Part shown: piece by piece, positions 35,665 through 43,452 of the stretch
Numbering within the stretch: the first letter of the stretch is position 1
Layout: each line of letters begins with the position of its first letter
From: Chersky-840 sp035604715
Lineage (GTDB): Bacteria > Actinomycetota > Acidimicrobiia > Acidimicrobiales > UBA8190
Length of the DNA stretch: 64,000 nt
Reading direction: 5' to 3'
NCBI GenBank assembly: GCA_963731665.1
Contig: CAVSWP010000008.1
Location: forward strand, 558,001 to 622,000
Made by a program: the position numbers and the translations under genes
Notes under the pieces: model-generated
Databases searched by the model: none
Seen by the model: only the letters and a program-made list of their open reading frames with translations
What the model was told of the DNA's origin: nothing

Positions 35665-36135
35665 TTATCCGCCCGCTGGCTTCGAGGCGTCGAGCTTGGC
35701 CAGCAAGGATCGCAACTTGAGCAGCTCGGCGGTGCTCAAGGAGGCGAACGAGGGGGGCGGTTCACCGAGGATCTTGCGGACCTGGTCCAACGCGTCGACC
35801 CCGGCCGCCGACAGGACCACCATCTTCACCCGACGGTCGGTGGGATGCGACCGTCGCTCGGCGAACCCGGCGGCCTCGAGCCCGTCGACGAGCGACGTCA
35901 CGTACGACGGATCGCACCGGAACAGCTCGGCGAGGTCCCGCATGGGAACCGGGTGGTCCGCCGACAGCTGAAGCAGCGTCTTGAGCCCGCCGGGGGCCAG
36001 GCCGGTGGCATCGCAGGCCTCGTGGAATCGCTGCTGACCCTCGCGTTCGAAGACGAGCCGGTACAGGGCCTGCCAGGCGTCGCCGGCCGCCGTCTCCCGT
36101 ACTCGGCCCTCTTCGGGTCCCACGTCGCTTGACAT
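35665..36135 (-). CDS. MarR-family transcriptional regulator
   Basis: 156 residues. The winged-helix core is GLKTLLQLSADHPVPMRDLA and DPSYVTSLVDGLEAAGFAER, with the wing RRSHPTDRRVKMVVLSAAG. The start is at 36135 with AGAAGG directly before it. It diverges from the MFS transporter, the usual layout of a repressor and its drug-efflux target. No conserved redox Cys is seen, so it probably senses a small lipophilic ligand. Confidence 0.9.
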   Translation of the reverse strand: MSSDVGPEEGRVRETAAGDAWQALYRLVFEREGQQRFHEACDATGLAPGGLKTLLQLSADHPVPMRDLAELFRCDPSYVTSLVDGLEAAGFAERRSHPTDRRVKMVVLSAAGVDALDQVRKILGEPPPSFASLSTAELLKLRSLLAKLDASKPAGG

Positions 36136-36152
36136 CCTTCTACCTTTTAGTA

Positions 36153-36181
36153 ATCTTAATCATCTCGGCGATGCTTCTCAA
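36153..36181 (-). promoter_or_regulatory. Promoter of the marR gene with an AT-rich operator-like island
   Basis: On the minus strand, -35 TTGAGA (36176-36181) and -10 TAAGAT (36153-36158) are 17 bases apart. The -10 lies in the only AT-rich patch of the region (36144-36162), a good place for MarR to bind and so repress both itself and the divergent transporter. The MFS start at 36205 has TAATAC just three bases before it, too close to be its -10. Confidence 0.6.
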
Positions 36182-36204
36182 CTGTTGACTGGAGTCTAAT
36201 ACCC

Positions 36205-37701
36205 ATGGGCCCGGAAGGCTCGGACCAGGCACTGACCGAGCACCAGCACACGGGGCTGGCGCTCCTGCTGATCTGCGCGGTCCAGATGATGGTGATCCTC
36301 GACGGCACCATCGTGAACATCGCCCTGCCCTCGATCCAGCACCAGCTCCATTTCTCCGCGCCCGGCCTCGAATGGGTGATCACCGCCTACGCCCTCACCT
36401 TCGGCGGGCTGCTTCTTCTCGGCGGGCGCAGCGGGGACCTCTACGGCCGGCGCCGCATGTTCACCATCGGCGTCGTGATCTTCACGGCGGCCTCCCTCCT
36501 GGGGGGATTCGCCACCGACCAGCTGTGGCTGATCGGCGCCCGGGTCGCCCAGGGCGTCGGCGGTGCCATCGCGTCGCCCACGGCGTTGGCGTTGATCCAG
36601 AACACCTATCCCGAAGGCCCGCGGCGGTCTCGCGCCATGGGCGTGTACGCGGCCATGTCGGGCGCCGGGGGTTCCCTGGGCCTCCTGCTCGGGGGGATCC
36701 TGACCGACGTCGCCTCGTGGCGATGGGTCCTGTTCGTGAACGTGCCCATCGGGCTGGCCGTCGCCATCGGCGCACCGCGGGTGCTCGGCGCCACCCCCAC
36801 CCGGCGCGGACGCCTCGACCTGCCCGGTGCCCTGTCGGTGACCCTGGGCATGGCCTCGCTCGTGTACGGGCTGTCGCGCGCCGCCACCGCGGGCTGGTCC
36901 GACCCGTTCACCGTGGGAGCGCTGGCCACGGCGGTGGTCCTGCTCGTGACGTTCATGATCATCGAGAGCAACAGCCCGCACGCCCTGATGCCCCTGCGCA
37001 TCTTCGCCGATCGCAACCGGGCGGGCTCCTACGCCATCATGCTGGTGTTGGCGGCGGCGATGTTCGCCACCTTCTTCTTCATCACCCAGTTCGTCCAGAA
37101 CATCCTCGGTTACAGCCCGCTCAAGGCCGGGGTCGCCTTCCTGCCCATGACGATCGGTATCGGGGGCACGGCCAACCTGATGTCACGCCTGGTCGGCAGG
37201 ATCGGCCCCCGCCGGCCCATGACCGTCGGCCCCCTCATGGTGTCGAGTGGACTCATGTGGCTGTCGTTCGTCGGGATCCACGCCTCCTACGTGTCGATCG
37301 TCGGCCCCCTGCTGCTCCTGGCCATCGGCATGGGATCGACCTTCGTGCCGCTCACGCTCACCGTCATGGCCGGCGTGAAACGGGCCGAGGCCGGGCTGGC
37401 GTCGGCCCTGCTCAACACGGGCCAGCAGATCGGCGGGTCACTGGGTCTGGCCGTCCTGGTGACGGTGGCGACGAGCGTCACCGCCGGTCGAGTGGCGGCC
37501 GGGCATGCGGCGGCGGCCCTGCATGCGCTGCCCAGCCACGCCGCCACCACCGCCGGCTACGACGCCGCCTTCCGGATGGGCTCGATCTTCGCCTTCGTGG
37601 GATTCCTCCTGGCCGTCACCGTCATCAGGGGTGGCCGAGGAGTCTCGGCGCCCATGGCCAACGTCGACGCCGTCACCGAGGCGGAGGCGGCCGTCGCCTG
37701 A
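36205..37701 (+). CDS. MFS drug exporter, DHA2 (14-TMS) family
   Basis: 498 residues with about fourteen membrane helices. Signature motifs: MVILDGTIVNIALPSIQHQL (DHA2 motif D1), WVITAYALTFGGLLLLGGRS, GRRRMFTIGVVIF (motif A), and the C-motif region GAGGSLGLLLGGILTDVASW. It should expel lipophilic compounds or antibiotics by proton exchange. It diverges from the marR gene, its probable repressor. No Shine-Dalgarno sequence is seen before the ATG. Confidence 0.92.
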   Translation: MGPEGSDQALTEHQHTGLALLLICAVQMMVILDGTIVNIALPSIQHQLHFSAPGLEWVITAYALTFGGLLLLGGRSGDLYGRRRMFTIGVVIFTAASLLGGFATDQLWLIGARVAQGVGGAIASPTALALIQNTYPEGPRRSRAMGVYAAMSGAGGSLGLLLGGILTDVASWRWVLFVNVPIGLAVAIGAPRVLGATPTRRGRLDLPGALSVTLGMASLVYGLSRAATAGWSDPFTVGALATAVVLLVTFMIIESNSPHALMPLRIFADRNRAGSYAIMLVLAAAMFATFFFITQFVQNILGYSPLKAGVAFLPMTIGIGGTANLMSRLVGRIGPRRPMTVGPLMVSSGLMWLSFVGIHASYVSIVGPLLLLAIGMGSTFVPLTLTVMAGVKRAEAGLASALLNTGQQIGGSLGLAVLVTVATSVTAGRVAAGHAAAALHALPSHAATTAGYDAAFRMGSIFAFVGFLLAVTVIRGGRGVSAPMANVDAVTEAEAAVA

Positions 37702-37806
37702 AGCCCGGGGCGGCTGCACACCACTGACCTCACGCGCCTCAGCAGTCTCAGGTCTTCACGCTGACGGTCACTGGGGTCGACACCCAAACGAGCAGCGACG
37801 CACCGA

Positions 37807-40104
37807 ATGCGGGTAGATTTGCCCACCTCCATCACCGCCAGGGTGAGCGAGCGGGAACGCAAAGTGCGTGTGATCGCCATGCCGCGTATTTGGATACTGC
37901 TACTCGCAGCGTTGGCCTCGGCAACAGTGGGGATCGTCACAGTGGCACTACCTGCGGGGGCGGCGTCCAACGTGACGCTCAACGCCACGACCTGCGCCCT
38001 CAATGGGCCTGACGTGACCCTGAACGGCACGTGGGCTTCGGGCACCAGTACCTGCACGGTCACGGGATTCTCGGCGGTGCAACCTGGTTCGACGCTGACG
38101 ATCCCGTCCGGCACGACACTGAACGACTCCTCGGCCACCTTCCCGTTCAACGACAGCGGTTCGGTGGTCAACGACGGCACCGTGAACGCCTGTTTCTGGA
38201 ATGCCTTCGGAAGTGGCGTCACGACCAACGCCACGACCGGCACCTTCACCGTCGCCGCCATCGGGTCGTGCCGATCGGCCGAGCTCGAGATCTACGTGGG
38301 GGGGGCGTTCGACAACCACGGCACCTACAACGATGCGGGCAGCCTGGTCATCGACGGCTTCATGGGCGGCGCCTCGTTCACGAACTTCTGCGGGTCCACG
38401 TACAACCAGACGGGGCCAGTGGTCACGGCCCAGGGCGGCATCTTGACCTTCCCCTCGGGATGCCCCCAGACCATCACCTTCACCGGCCCGGCCACGGGGC
38501 TGGTGGGTGGGTCCTACACCGCCTCGGCCAGCGCCAGCTCGGGGTTGACGCCGCAGTTCTCGCTGGACTCGTCGAGCACGGGGTGCGGGCTGTCGGGCGC
38601 GAGCGTCACCTTCACCGCTGCGGGCACGTGTGTCATCGACGCCGACCAGCCCGGGAACGGCACCTACGCCTCGGCCCCCACGGTGAAGGTGTCGACGGTG
38701 ATCTCCCTGGTGCCCCAGACCATCACCTTCACCGGCCCGGCCACGGGGCTGGTGGGTGGGTCCTACACCGCCTCGGCCAGCGCCAGCTCGGGGTTGACGC
38801 CGCAGTTCTCGCTGGACTCGTCGAGCACGGGGTGCGGGCTGTCGGGCGCGAGCGTCACCTTCACCGCTGCGGGCACGTGTGTCATCGACGCCGACCAGCC
38901 CGGGAACGGCACCTACGCCTCGGCCCCCACGGTGAAGGTGTCGACGGTGATCTCCCTGGTGCCCCAGACCATCACCTTCACCGGCCCGGCCACGGGGCTG
39001 GTGGGTGGGTCCTACACCGCCTCGGCCAGCGCCAGCTCGGGGTTGACGCCGCAGTTCTCGCTGGACTCGTCGAGCACGGGGTGCGGGCTGTCGGGCGCGA
39101 GCGTCACCTTCACCGCTGCGGGCACGTGTGTCATCGACGCCGACCAGCCCGGGAACGGCACCTACGCCTCGGCCCCCACGGTGAAGGTGTCGACGGTGAT
39201 CTCCCTGGTGCCCCAGACCATCACCTTCACCGGCCCGGCCACGGGGCTGGTGGGTGGGTCCTACACCGCCTCGGCCAGCGCCAGCTCGGGGTTGACGCCG
39301 CAGTTCTCGCTGGACTCGTCGAGCACGGGGTGCGGGCTGTCGGGCGCGAGCGTCACCTTCACCGCTGCGGGCACGTGTGTCATCGACGCCGACCAGCCCG
39401 GGAACGGCACCTACGCCTCGGCCCCCACGGTGAAGGTGTCGACGCTGATCAGCGTGCCCCTCCCGAATTCCCAGACGATCAGCTTCCTGCCTCTGGCCGA
39501 CAAGGTCTACGGCTCGGCTCCGTTCTCGATCTCGGCCACCGCCACCTCGGGGCTCCCCGTGTCGTTGGCGTCACTCACCGCCGGTGTGTGCACCGTGTCG
39601 GGAACGACCGTCACTCTCGTGAGCACGGGGCAGTGCACCATTCAGGCCACCCAACTGGGCGACGGATCCTGGCTGGCGGCGAGCCCGGTAAATCAGAGCT
39701 TCAGCGTCGAGGCCGTCGTGCAGGTGTACCTGCCATCGCGCTTCCCCGTCGAACCCGGCGCGCCGATCTTCGTGGCGTTCTCCCTCGTGGACGCCAACGG
39801 CAGGCCGATCCCCAACGACATCGCCGACGCCGCCAAGCTGGTGGTGTCGTTCGACGGCGGTCCGCCCGTGTCGGCGACCTACGTCCCGGTCTTGCGGGAC
39901 TTCCTGGTGTTGGTCCCGACGTCGAAGACCCTGACGTTCGGCTCCTACCCGCTCACCGTCACGAGTGACTCCGCATCGGTGCCGATCACCCACTCGACTG
40001 TCTGGATAAAGATCTCACACCACGACGAAGGCCGGGTTCTGTCGAATCGGAGTCGGCACTCCTCTGCGGCAGGCTCACGAAAGAAGGCAACGCAGGTCGG
40101 GTAG
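37807..40104 (+). CDS. Secreted protein with four identical 83-residue beta-rich repeats
   Basis: 765 residues; an ATG at 37879 is a more compact alternative start. The signal peptide is the hydrophobic ILLLAALASATVGIVTVALP ending at an AxA site (PAGAAS). After an N-terminal Thr/Asn/Gly-rich domain (about 55-220) come four units of 83 residues (QTITFTGPATGLVGGSYTAS...), each with two Cys (GCGLSG and GTCVID). A fifth, diverged unit begins QTISFLPLADKVYGSAPFSI. The C-terminal domain (PVEPGAPIFVAFSLVDANGR) looks like a further Ig-like fold. The repeats resemble bacterial Ig-like/MBG-type extracellular domains. No LPXTG or transmembrane anchor is seen. Confidence 0.8.
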   Translation: MRVDLPTSITARVSERERKVRVIAMPRIWILLLAALASATVGIVTVALPAGAASNVTLNATTCALNGPDVTLNGTWASGTSTCTVTGFSAVQPGSTLTIPSGTTLNDSSATFPFNDSGSVVNDGTVNACFWNAFGSGVTTNATTGTFTVAAIGSCRSAELEIYVGGAFDNHGTYNDAGSLVIDGFMGGASFTNFCGSTYNQTGPVVTAQGGILTFPSGCPQTITFTGPATGLVGGSYTASASASSGLTPQFSLDSSSTGCGLSGASVTFTAAGTCVIDADQPGNGTYASAPTVKVSTVISLVPQTITFTGPATGLVGGSYTASASASSGLTPQFSLDSSSTGCGLSGASVTFTAAGTCVIDADQPGNGTYASAPTVKVSTVISLVPQTITFTGPATGLVGGSYTASASASSGLTPQFSLDSSSTGCGLSGASVTFTAAGTCVIDADQPGNGTYASAPTVKVSTVISLVPQTITFTGPATGLVGGSYTASASASSGLTPQFSLDSSSTGCGLSGASVTFTAAGTCVIDADQPGNGTYASAPTVKVSTLISVPLPNSQTISFLPLADKVYGSAPFSISATATSGLPVSLASLTAGVCTVSGTTVTLVSTGQCTIQATQLGDGSWLAASPVNQSFSVEAVVQVYLPSRFPVEPGAPIFVAFSLVDANGRPIPNDIADAAKLVVSFDGGPPVSATYVPVLRDFLVLVPTSKTLTFGSYPLTVTSDSASVPITHSTVWIKISHHDEGRVLSNRSRHSSAAGSRKKATQVG
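38467..39444 (+). repeat. Four tandem copies of a 249-bp coding repeat
   Basis: Units begin at 38467, 38716, 38965 and 39214, spaced exactly 249 bases, so they keep the reading frame. As far as can be read by eye the copies are identical at the base level, including synonymous positions, up to 39444, where the last copy diverges. A fifth diverged copy follows in protein only. This implies very recent expansion or gene conversion. Confidence 0.93.
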
Positions 40105-40164
40105 CACACAGGTCGTGTCCGAGGGACATCGAGCGGCGGCGGGGTCGCCAAGAACGGCGGGATC

Positions 40165-42006
40165 ATGCACAGGTTGACCATGACAAGGAGATCGCCGGTC
40201 CGGAGAATGGCGGGCGTCGCCCGGGGCGCCGCCGGCCTCGTCGTGGGGTTGGCTGCCTTGGCGACCGTCGCGCTCCCGGCCCAGGTGGCTCAGGCGGGCA
40301 CCGACGTGGTCACCAACTGCGCCAGCTCGGGACCCGGCTCACTGCCCGAGGCGGTGGCCACTGCCAACCCCGGGGACACCGTCACCTTCGCGCTGTCTCC
40401 GGCCTGTGCGACGATCGACCTCACCGGCACGATCTCGATCGGCGTCGACGTCACGATCACCGGCCCGGGGGCGGGAGCGCTGACGGTGGAGGGATCGGGG
40501 AGCCAGTCGGTGTTCTCGGTGGCGGCCACGGCCACCATCTCGGGTCTCACGATCGACGACGGTGGCGGGGCCGCCGGTGGTGGCATCTCTAACAGCGGCA
40601 CACTGACGCTCATGAACAGCACGGTTTCGAGCAACGACACCGAGGTGGGTGGCGGGATCTTCAACGGTAGTGGCGCCATCCTCATGGTCGAGAACAGCAC
40701 CGTTTCGGGCAACACCGCCAGCGAGCTCGGCGCCGGCATCGAGAACGAGGGGACGGCCACCGTCGACAGCAGCACGATCTCGAACAACGGCGCCGGCGAC
40801 GGCGGTGGGGGCATCGACAGCGAATTTGCCACCCTGACAGTGGAGAACAGCACGATCTCGAACAACACCGCCGGCTCCTACGGGGGTGGCGTCTACGTCT
40901 ACGACTCCCCGTACAACGCCGACGCGCCTATCGAGGCCACCATCACCAACAGCACGTTGTCCGCCAACAGCGCCGCCTTCGGTGGCGACATCTCCGACGA
41001 TCAAGCCCCGGTGGCCATTGGAGCCACGATCGTGGCCAACAGCCCGTCGGGGGGTGACTGCTTGGAGCTGGCGGCGCTGACGGATCTCGGGAACAACCTC
41101 AGCGACGACAGTTCCTGTGACTTCACCGGCAGCACAGACCTGTCCAGCACGCCGGCGGGCCTCGACCCCACGGGCCTCCAGGACAACGGCGGACCGACCC
41201 AGACCATCGCCCTGGAGCCAGGAAGTGCCGCCATCGACCACGTGAACGATGTCCCTCAGTGCCCGGCCGCCGACCAGCGCGGTGTTTCGAGGGTCCCTCC
41301 CTGCGACATCGGTGCCTATGACACCGACGTGGCCACGGCGGTGGTTCCGTGCACCCCCGGAACCACCAGCTGCTCAGCAACGGTCACCGCCCCCTCGGAG
41401 GTCGTGACCATCACCGGGACCAAGCCCGTGACGACGACGGCCACCATCACCGTCTCGGTGGCAACAGAGATCCTGTTGTGTCCCAACTTCGGCTACTCCG
41501 CCCCGGTGACCACGCTGACCGACGTCGGCCTGAAGACCGGGACGAGCGTGACGGTCATCGACACCGTCAGCGGCCTGCCCAGCAAGAAGGGCGTGGTCAT
41601 CTGCTACCAGCCGGGCGGCTCCTCGCCGCCGGCGCCCGTGTTCCTCACCAAGTGCCACGGGTCGGGCCCTGTCCCGTGCTACAAGTCCATCAAGGAAGTC
41701 AATGGGAGCGTGGTCGCCACCCTGCTGTTGCCGGCTGGGGATCCCCGGTTCCACATTGGTGGAGAGACGCCCCAGATCACCGGTGTCAGCCCCAGCGTGG
41801 CGGCCCCGGGCAAGAAGCTCACCATCAAGGGGGTGAACCTCTCCGAGGTCACCGGCGTGTCGGTGGGTGGGGTCCCGGCCCGGATCAAGAAGGTCGCACC
41901 CACCAAGGTGCTCGCCTTCGTGCCCGCGGGGACACCGGGCGGAGTCGTCACGGTCATCAGCCTGGCCGGTGTGTCGGCCTCGGCTGCCGTGCTCCACGTG
42001 ACCTGA
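40165..42006 (+). CDS. Secreted parallel beta-helix protein with C-terminal IPT/TIG domain
   Basis: 613 residues. The signal peptide is GVARGAAGLVVGLAALATVA with cleavage near AQAGT. Residues 40-380 form a right-handed beta-helix with repeated NSTVS(N/G)N and GGGI turns (STVSSNDTEVGGGIFNGSGA), as in choice-of-anchor and polymorphic outer-membrane repeats; PGSAAIDHVNDVPQCPAADQ ends it. The last 85 residues are an IPT/TIG Ig-like domain (VSPSVAAPGKKLTIKGVNL). It is probably exported and surface attached, and may form a pair with the repeat protein upstream (60 bases away). No catalytic polysaccharide-lyase residues are clear. Confidence 0.8.
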   Translation: MHRLTMTRRSPVRRMAGVARGAAGLVVGLAALATVALPAQVAQAGTDVVTNCASSGPGSLPEAVATANPGDTVTFALSPACATIDLTGTISIGVDVTITGPGAGALTVEGSGSQSVFSVAATATISGLTIDDGGGAAGGGISNSGTLTLMNSTVSSNDTEVGGGIFNGSGAILMVENSTVSGNTASELGAGIENEGTATVDSSTISNNGAGDGGGGIDSEFATLTVENSTISNNTAGSYGGGVYVYDSPYNADAPIEATITNSTLSANSAAFGGDISDDQAPVAIGATIVANSPSGGDCLELAALTDLGNNLSDDSSCDFTGSTDLSSTPAGLDPTGLQDNGGPTQTIALEPGSAAIDHVNDVPQCPAADQRGVSRVPPCDIGAYDTDVATAVVPCTPGTTSCSATVTAPSEVVTITGTKPVTTTATITVSVATEILLCPNFGYSAPVTTLTDVGLKTGTSVTVIDTVSGLPSKKGVVICYQPGGSSPPAPVFLTKCHGSGPVPCYKSIKEVNGSVVATLLLPAGDPRFHIGGETPQITGVSPSVAAPGKKLTIKGVNLSEVTGVSVGGVPARIKKVAPTKVLAFVPAGTPGGVVTVISLAGVSASAAVLHVT

Positions 42007-42008
42007 CC

Positions 42009-42032
42009 GCGCCGAGGTTTTAGGCTCGGCGC
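42009..42032 (+). terminator. Hairpin after the beta-helix gene
   Basis: An 8-bp perfect stem GCGCCGAG/CTCGGCGC with an eight-base loop containing TTTT starts three bases after the stop. It would end the surface-protein transcript before the P450. Confidence 0.65.
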
Positions 42033-42074
42033 CCAGACGAGGCGGGGCAGGCACATGGGGAGGGCCGGGCTGAG

Positions 42075-43328
42075 ATGAACACCCCCGAGGAAGTGGTCGA
42101 CGGCGGTCGCGACCTTCTGAGCCCCGACGTCTTCCGGGACCAGCGTCACCACCAGGTCTTCGCCGCGCTCAGGGAGAGCGATCCCGTGCACTGGCAGGTG
42201 GACGGCTCCGGGCTGGGTTTCTGGTGCCTCACCAAGCACGCCGACGTGCAGATGGCCAGCCGTGATCCTGAGACCTTCGTCTGCCGCGAGGGGTTCACGT
42301 TGGTCGACATCGATCCTGACGATGTACAGGGAGCGATCATGAACCAGATCCTCCCGGGCATGGACCGGCCCCGGCACACCCACTATCGCCGCATCGTGAG
42401 CCGCGGCTTCTCGCCCCGGACCCTTCGGCTCATCGAGGATCACCTCGCTCTCAAGGCCAGGGCGATCGTCGACAGCGTGATCGAGCGGGGCACATGTGAC
42501 TTCGTCACGGACGTCGCGGCTGAGCTCCCACTGCAGGCCATCGCCGAGCTCGTGGGCGTCCCCGAGGAAGACCGTCGCAAGATCTTCGAGTGGGGCAACC
42601 GGATGCTCGGCGTCGACGACCCCGAGTACGGCGGCGACCGGGGGGACGGCATGGCGGCATCAGCGGAGATGATGATGTACGCGGCCGAGCTCTGCCGCAC
42701 TCGGGCCACGACCCCGCGCGATGACATCATCACCGCTCTGACGGGAGCGGCCAACGACACCGACGGCCTGACCGAGTTCGAGCTCGCCACCTTCTTCCTG
42801 CTCCTCGTGGTGGCCGGAAACGAGACCACCCGCAACGCAACGTCGCACGGCATGCGGGCGCTCATCGAACATCCCGCAGAATTCGACAACTTGCGTCAAG
42901 ATCCCAGCGAGGATCGGATCTCCCGGGCCGTCGAGGAGATCCTCCGGTGGGCCTCCCCCATCTTGTACTTCAGGCGTACCACCACTCGTGACGTCGAGCT
43001 CCGGGGCAAGACGATCAAGGCCGGCGATCGTGTGGTCCTGTGGTTTGCATCGGCCAACCGCGACGCCGAGGCCTTCCCCGACCCGTTCCGGTTCGACGTC
43101 GACCGCTGGCCCAACGATCACGTGACCTTCGGTGGGGGTGGACCCCATTTCTGCCTCGGCGCCAGCCTGGCTCGAATGGAGCTCAGGCTCATCTTCACCG
43201 AGCTCGTCACCCGGATGCCCACGCTCGAGCTCGACGGACCGGTGGAGATGCTGCGCTCGAATTTCGTGGGCAGCATCAAGCACATGCCCGTCCGTTGGGA
43301 GGCCCCCCGGGAGCCTGAGCGCCTCTGA
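42075..43328 (+). CDS. Cytochrome P450 (CYP125/CYP142-like)
   Basis: 417 residues, ATG preceded by a purine-rich GGGAGGGCCGGG. I-helix oxygen-binding motif AGNETTRN (247-254), ExxR at 288-291 (EILR), PERF-region FRFDVDRW and heme loop FGGGGPHFCLGASLAR with the iron ligand Cys360. It hydroxylates a hydrophobic substrate with electrons from a ferredoxin, which is not encoded nearby. The sequence is closest in feel to actinobacterial steroid/fatty-acid omega-hydroxylases; subfamily assignment is tentative. Confidence 0.9.
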   Translation: MNTPEEVVDGGRDLLSPDVFRDQRHHQVFAALRESDPVHWQVDGSGLGFWCLTKHADVQMASRDPETFVCREGFTLVDIDPDDVQGAIMNQILPGMDRPRHTHYRRIVSRGFSPRTLRLIEDHLALKARAIVDSVIERGTCDFVTDVAAELPLQAIAELVGVPEEDRRKIFEWGNRMLGVDDPEYGGDRGDGMAASAEMMMYAAELCRTRATTPRDDIITALTGAANDTDGLTEFELATFFLLLVVAGNETTRNATSHGMRALIEHPAEFDNLRQDPSEDRISRAVEEILRWASPILYFRRTTTRDVELRGKTIKAGDRVVLWFASANRDAEAFPDPFRFDVDRWPNDHVTFGGGGPHFCLGASLARMELRLIFTELVTRMPTLELDGPVEMLRSNFVGSIKHMPVRWEAPREPERL

Positions 43329-43452
43329 CCCCCGGCCGTCGGCCCCCCATCGTTGAGCCTGGCCGGTGGGTGGGTCTGAGACACTCCGTGATGGGCGTGA
43401 ATGACGGCCCGGCAGCGTTAAAGCCCGGTCGGCGGCCGGTCGATATCTGGGT

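Noticed and set aside
36197..36202. TAATAC as the MFS promoter -10
   Set aside because: It ends two bases before the ATG; a transcript from it would start inside the gene, and no -35 fits.
38467..39444. Could the 249-bp array be a CRISPR?
   Set aside because: Units are long, joined directly with no unique spacers, and lie in one open reading frame.
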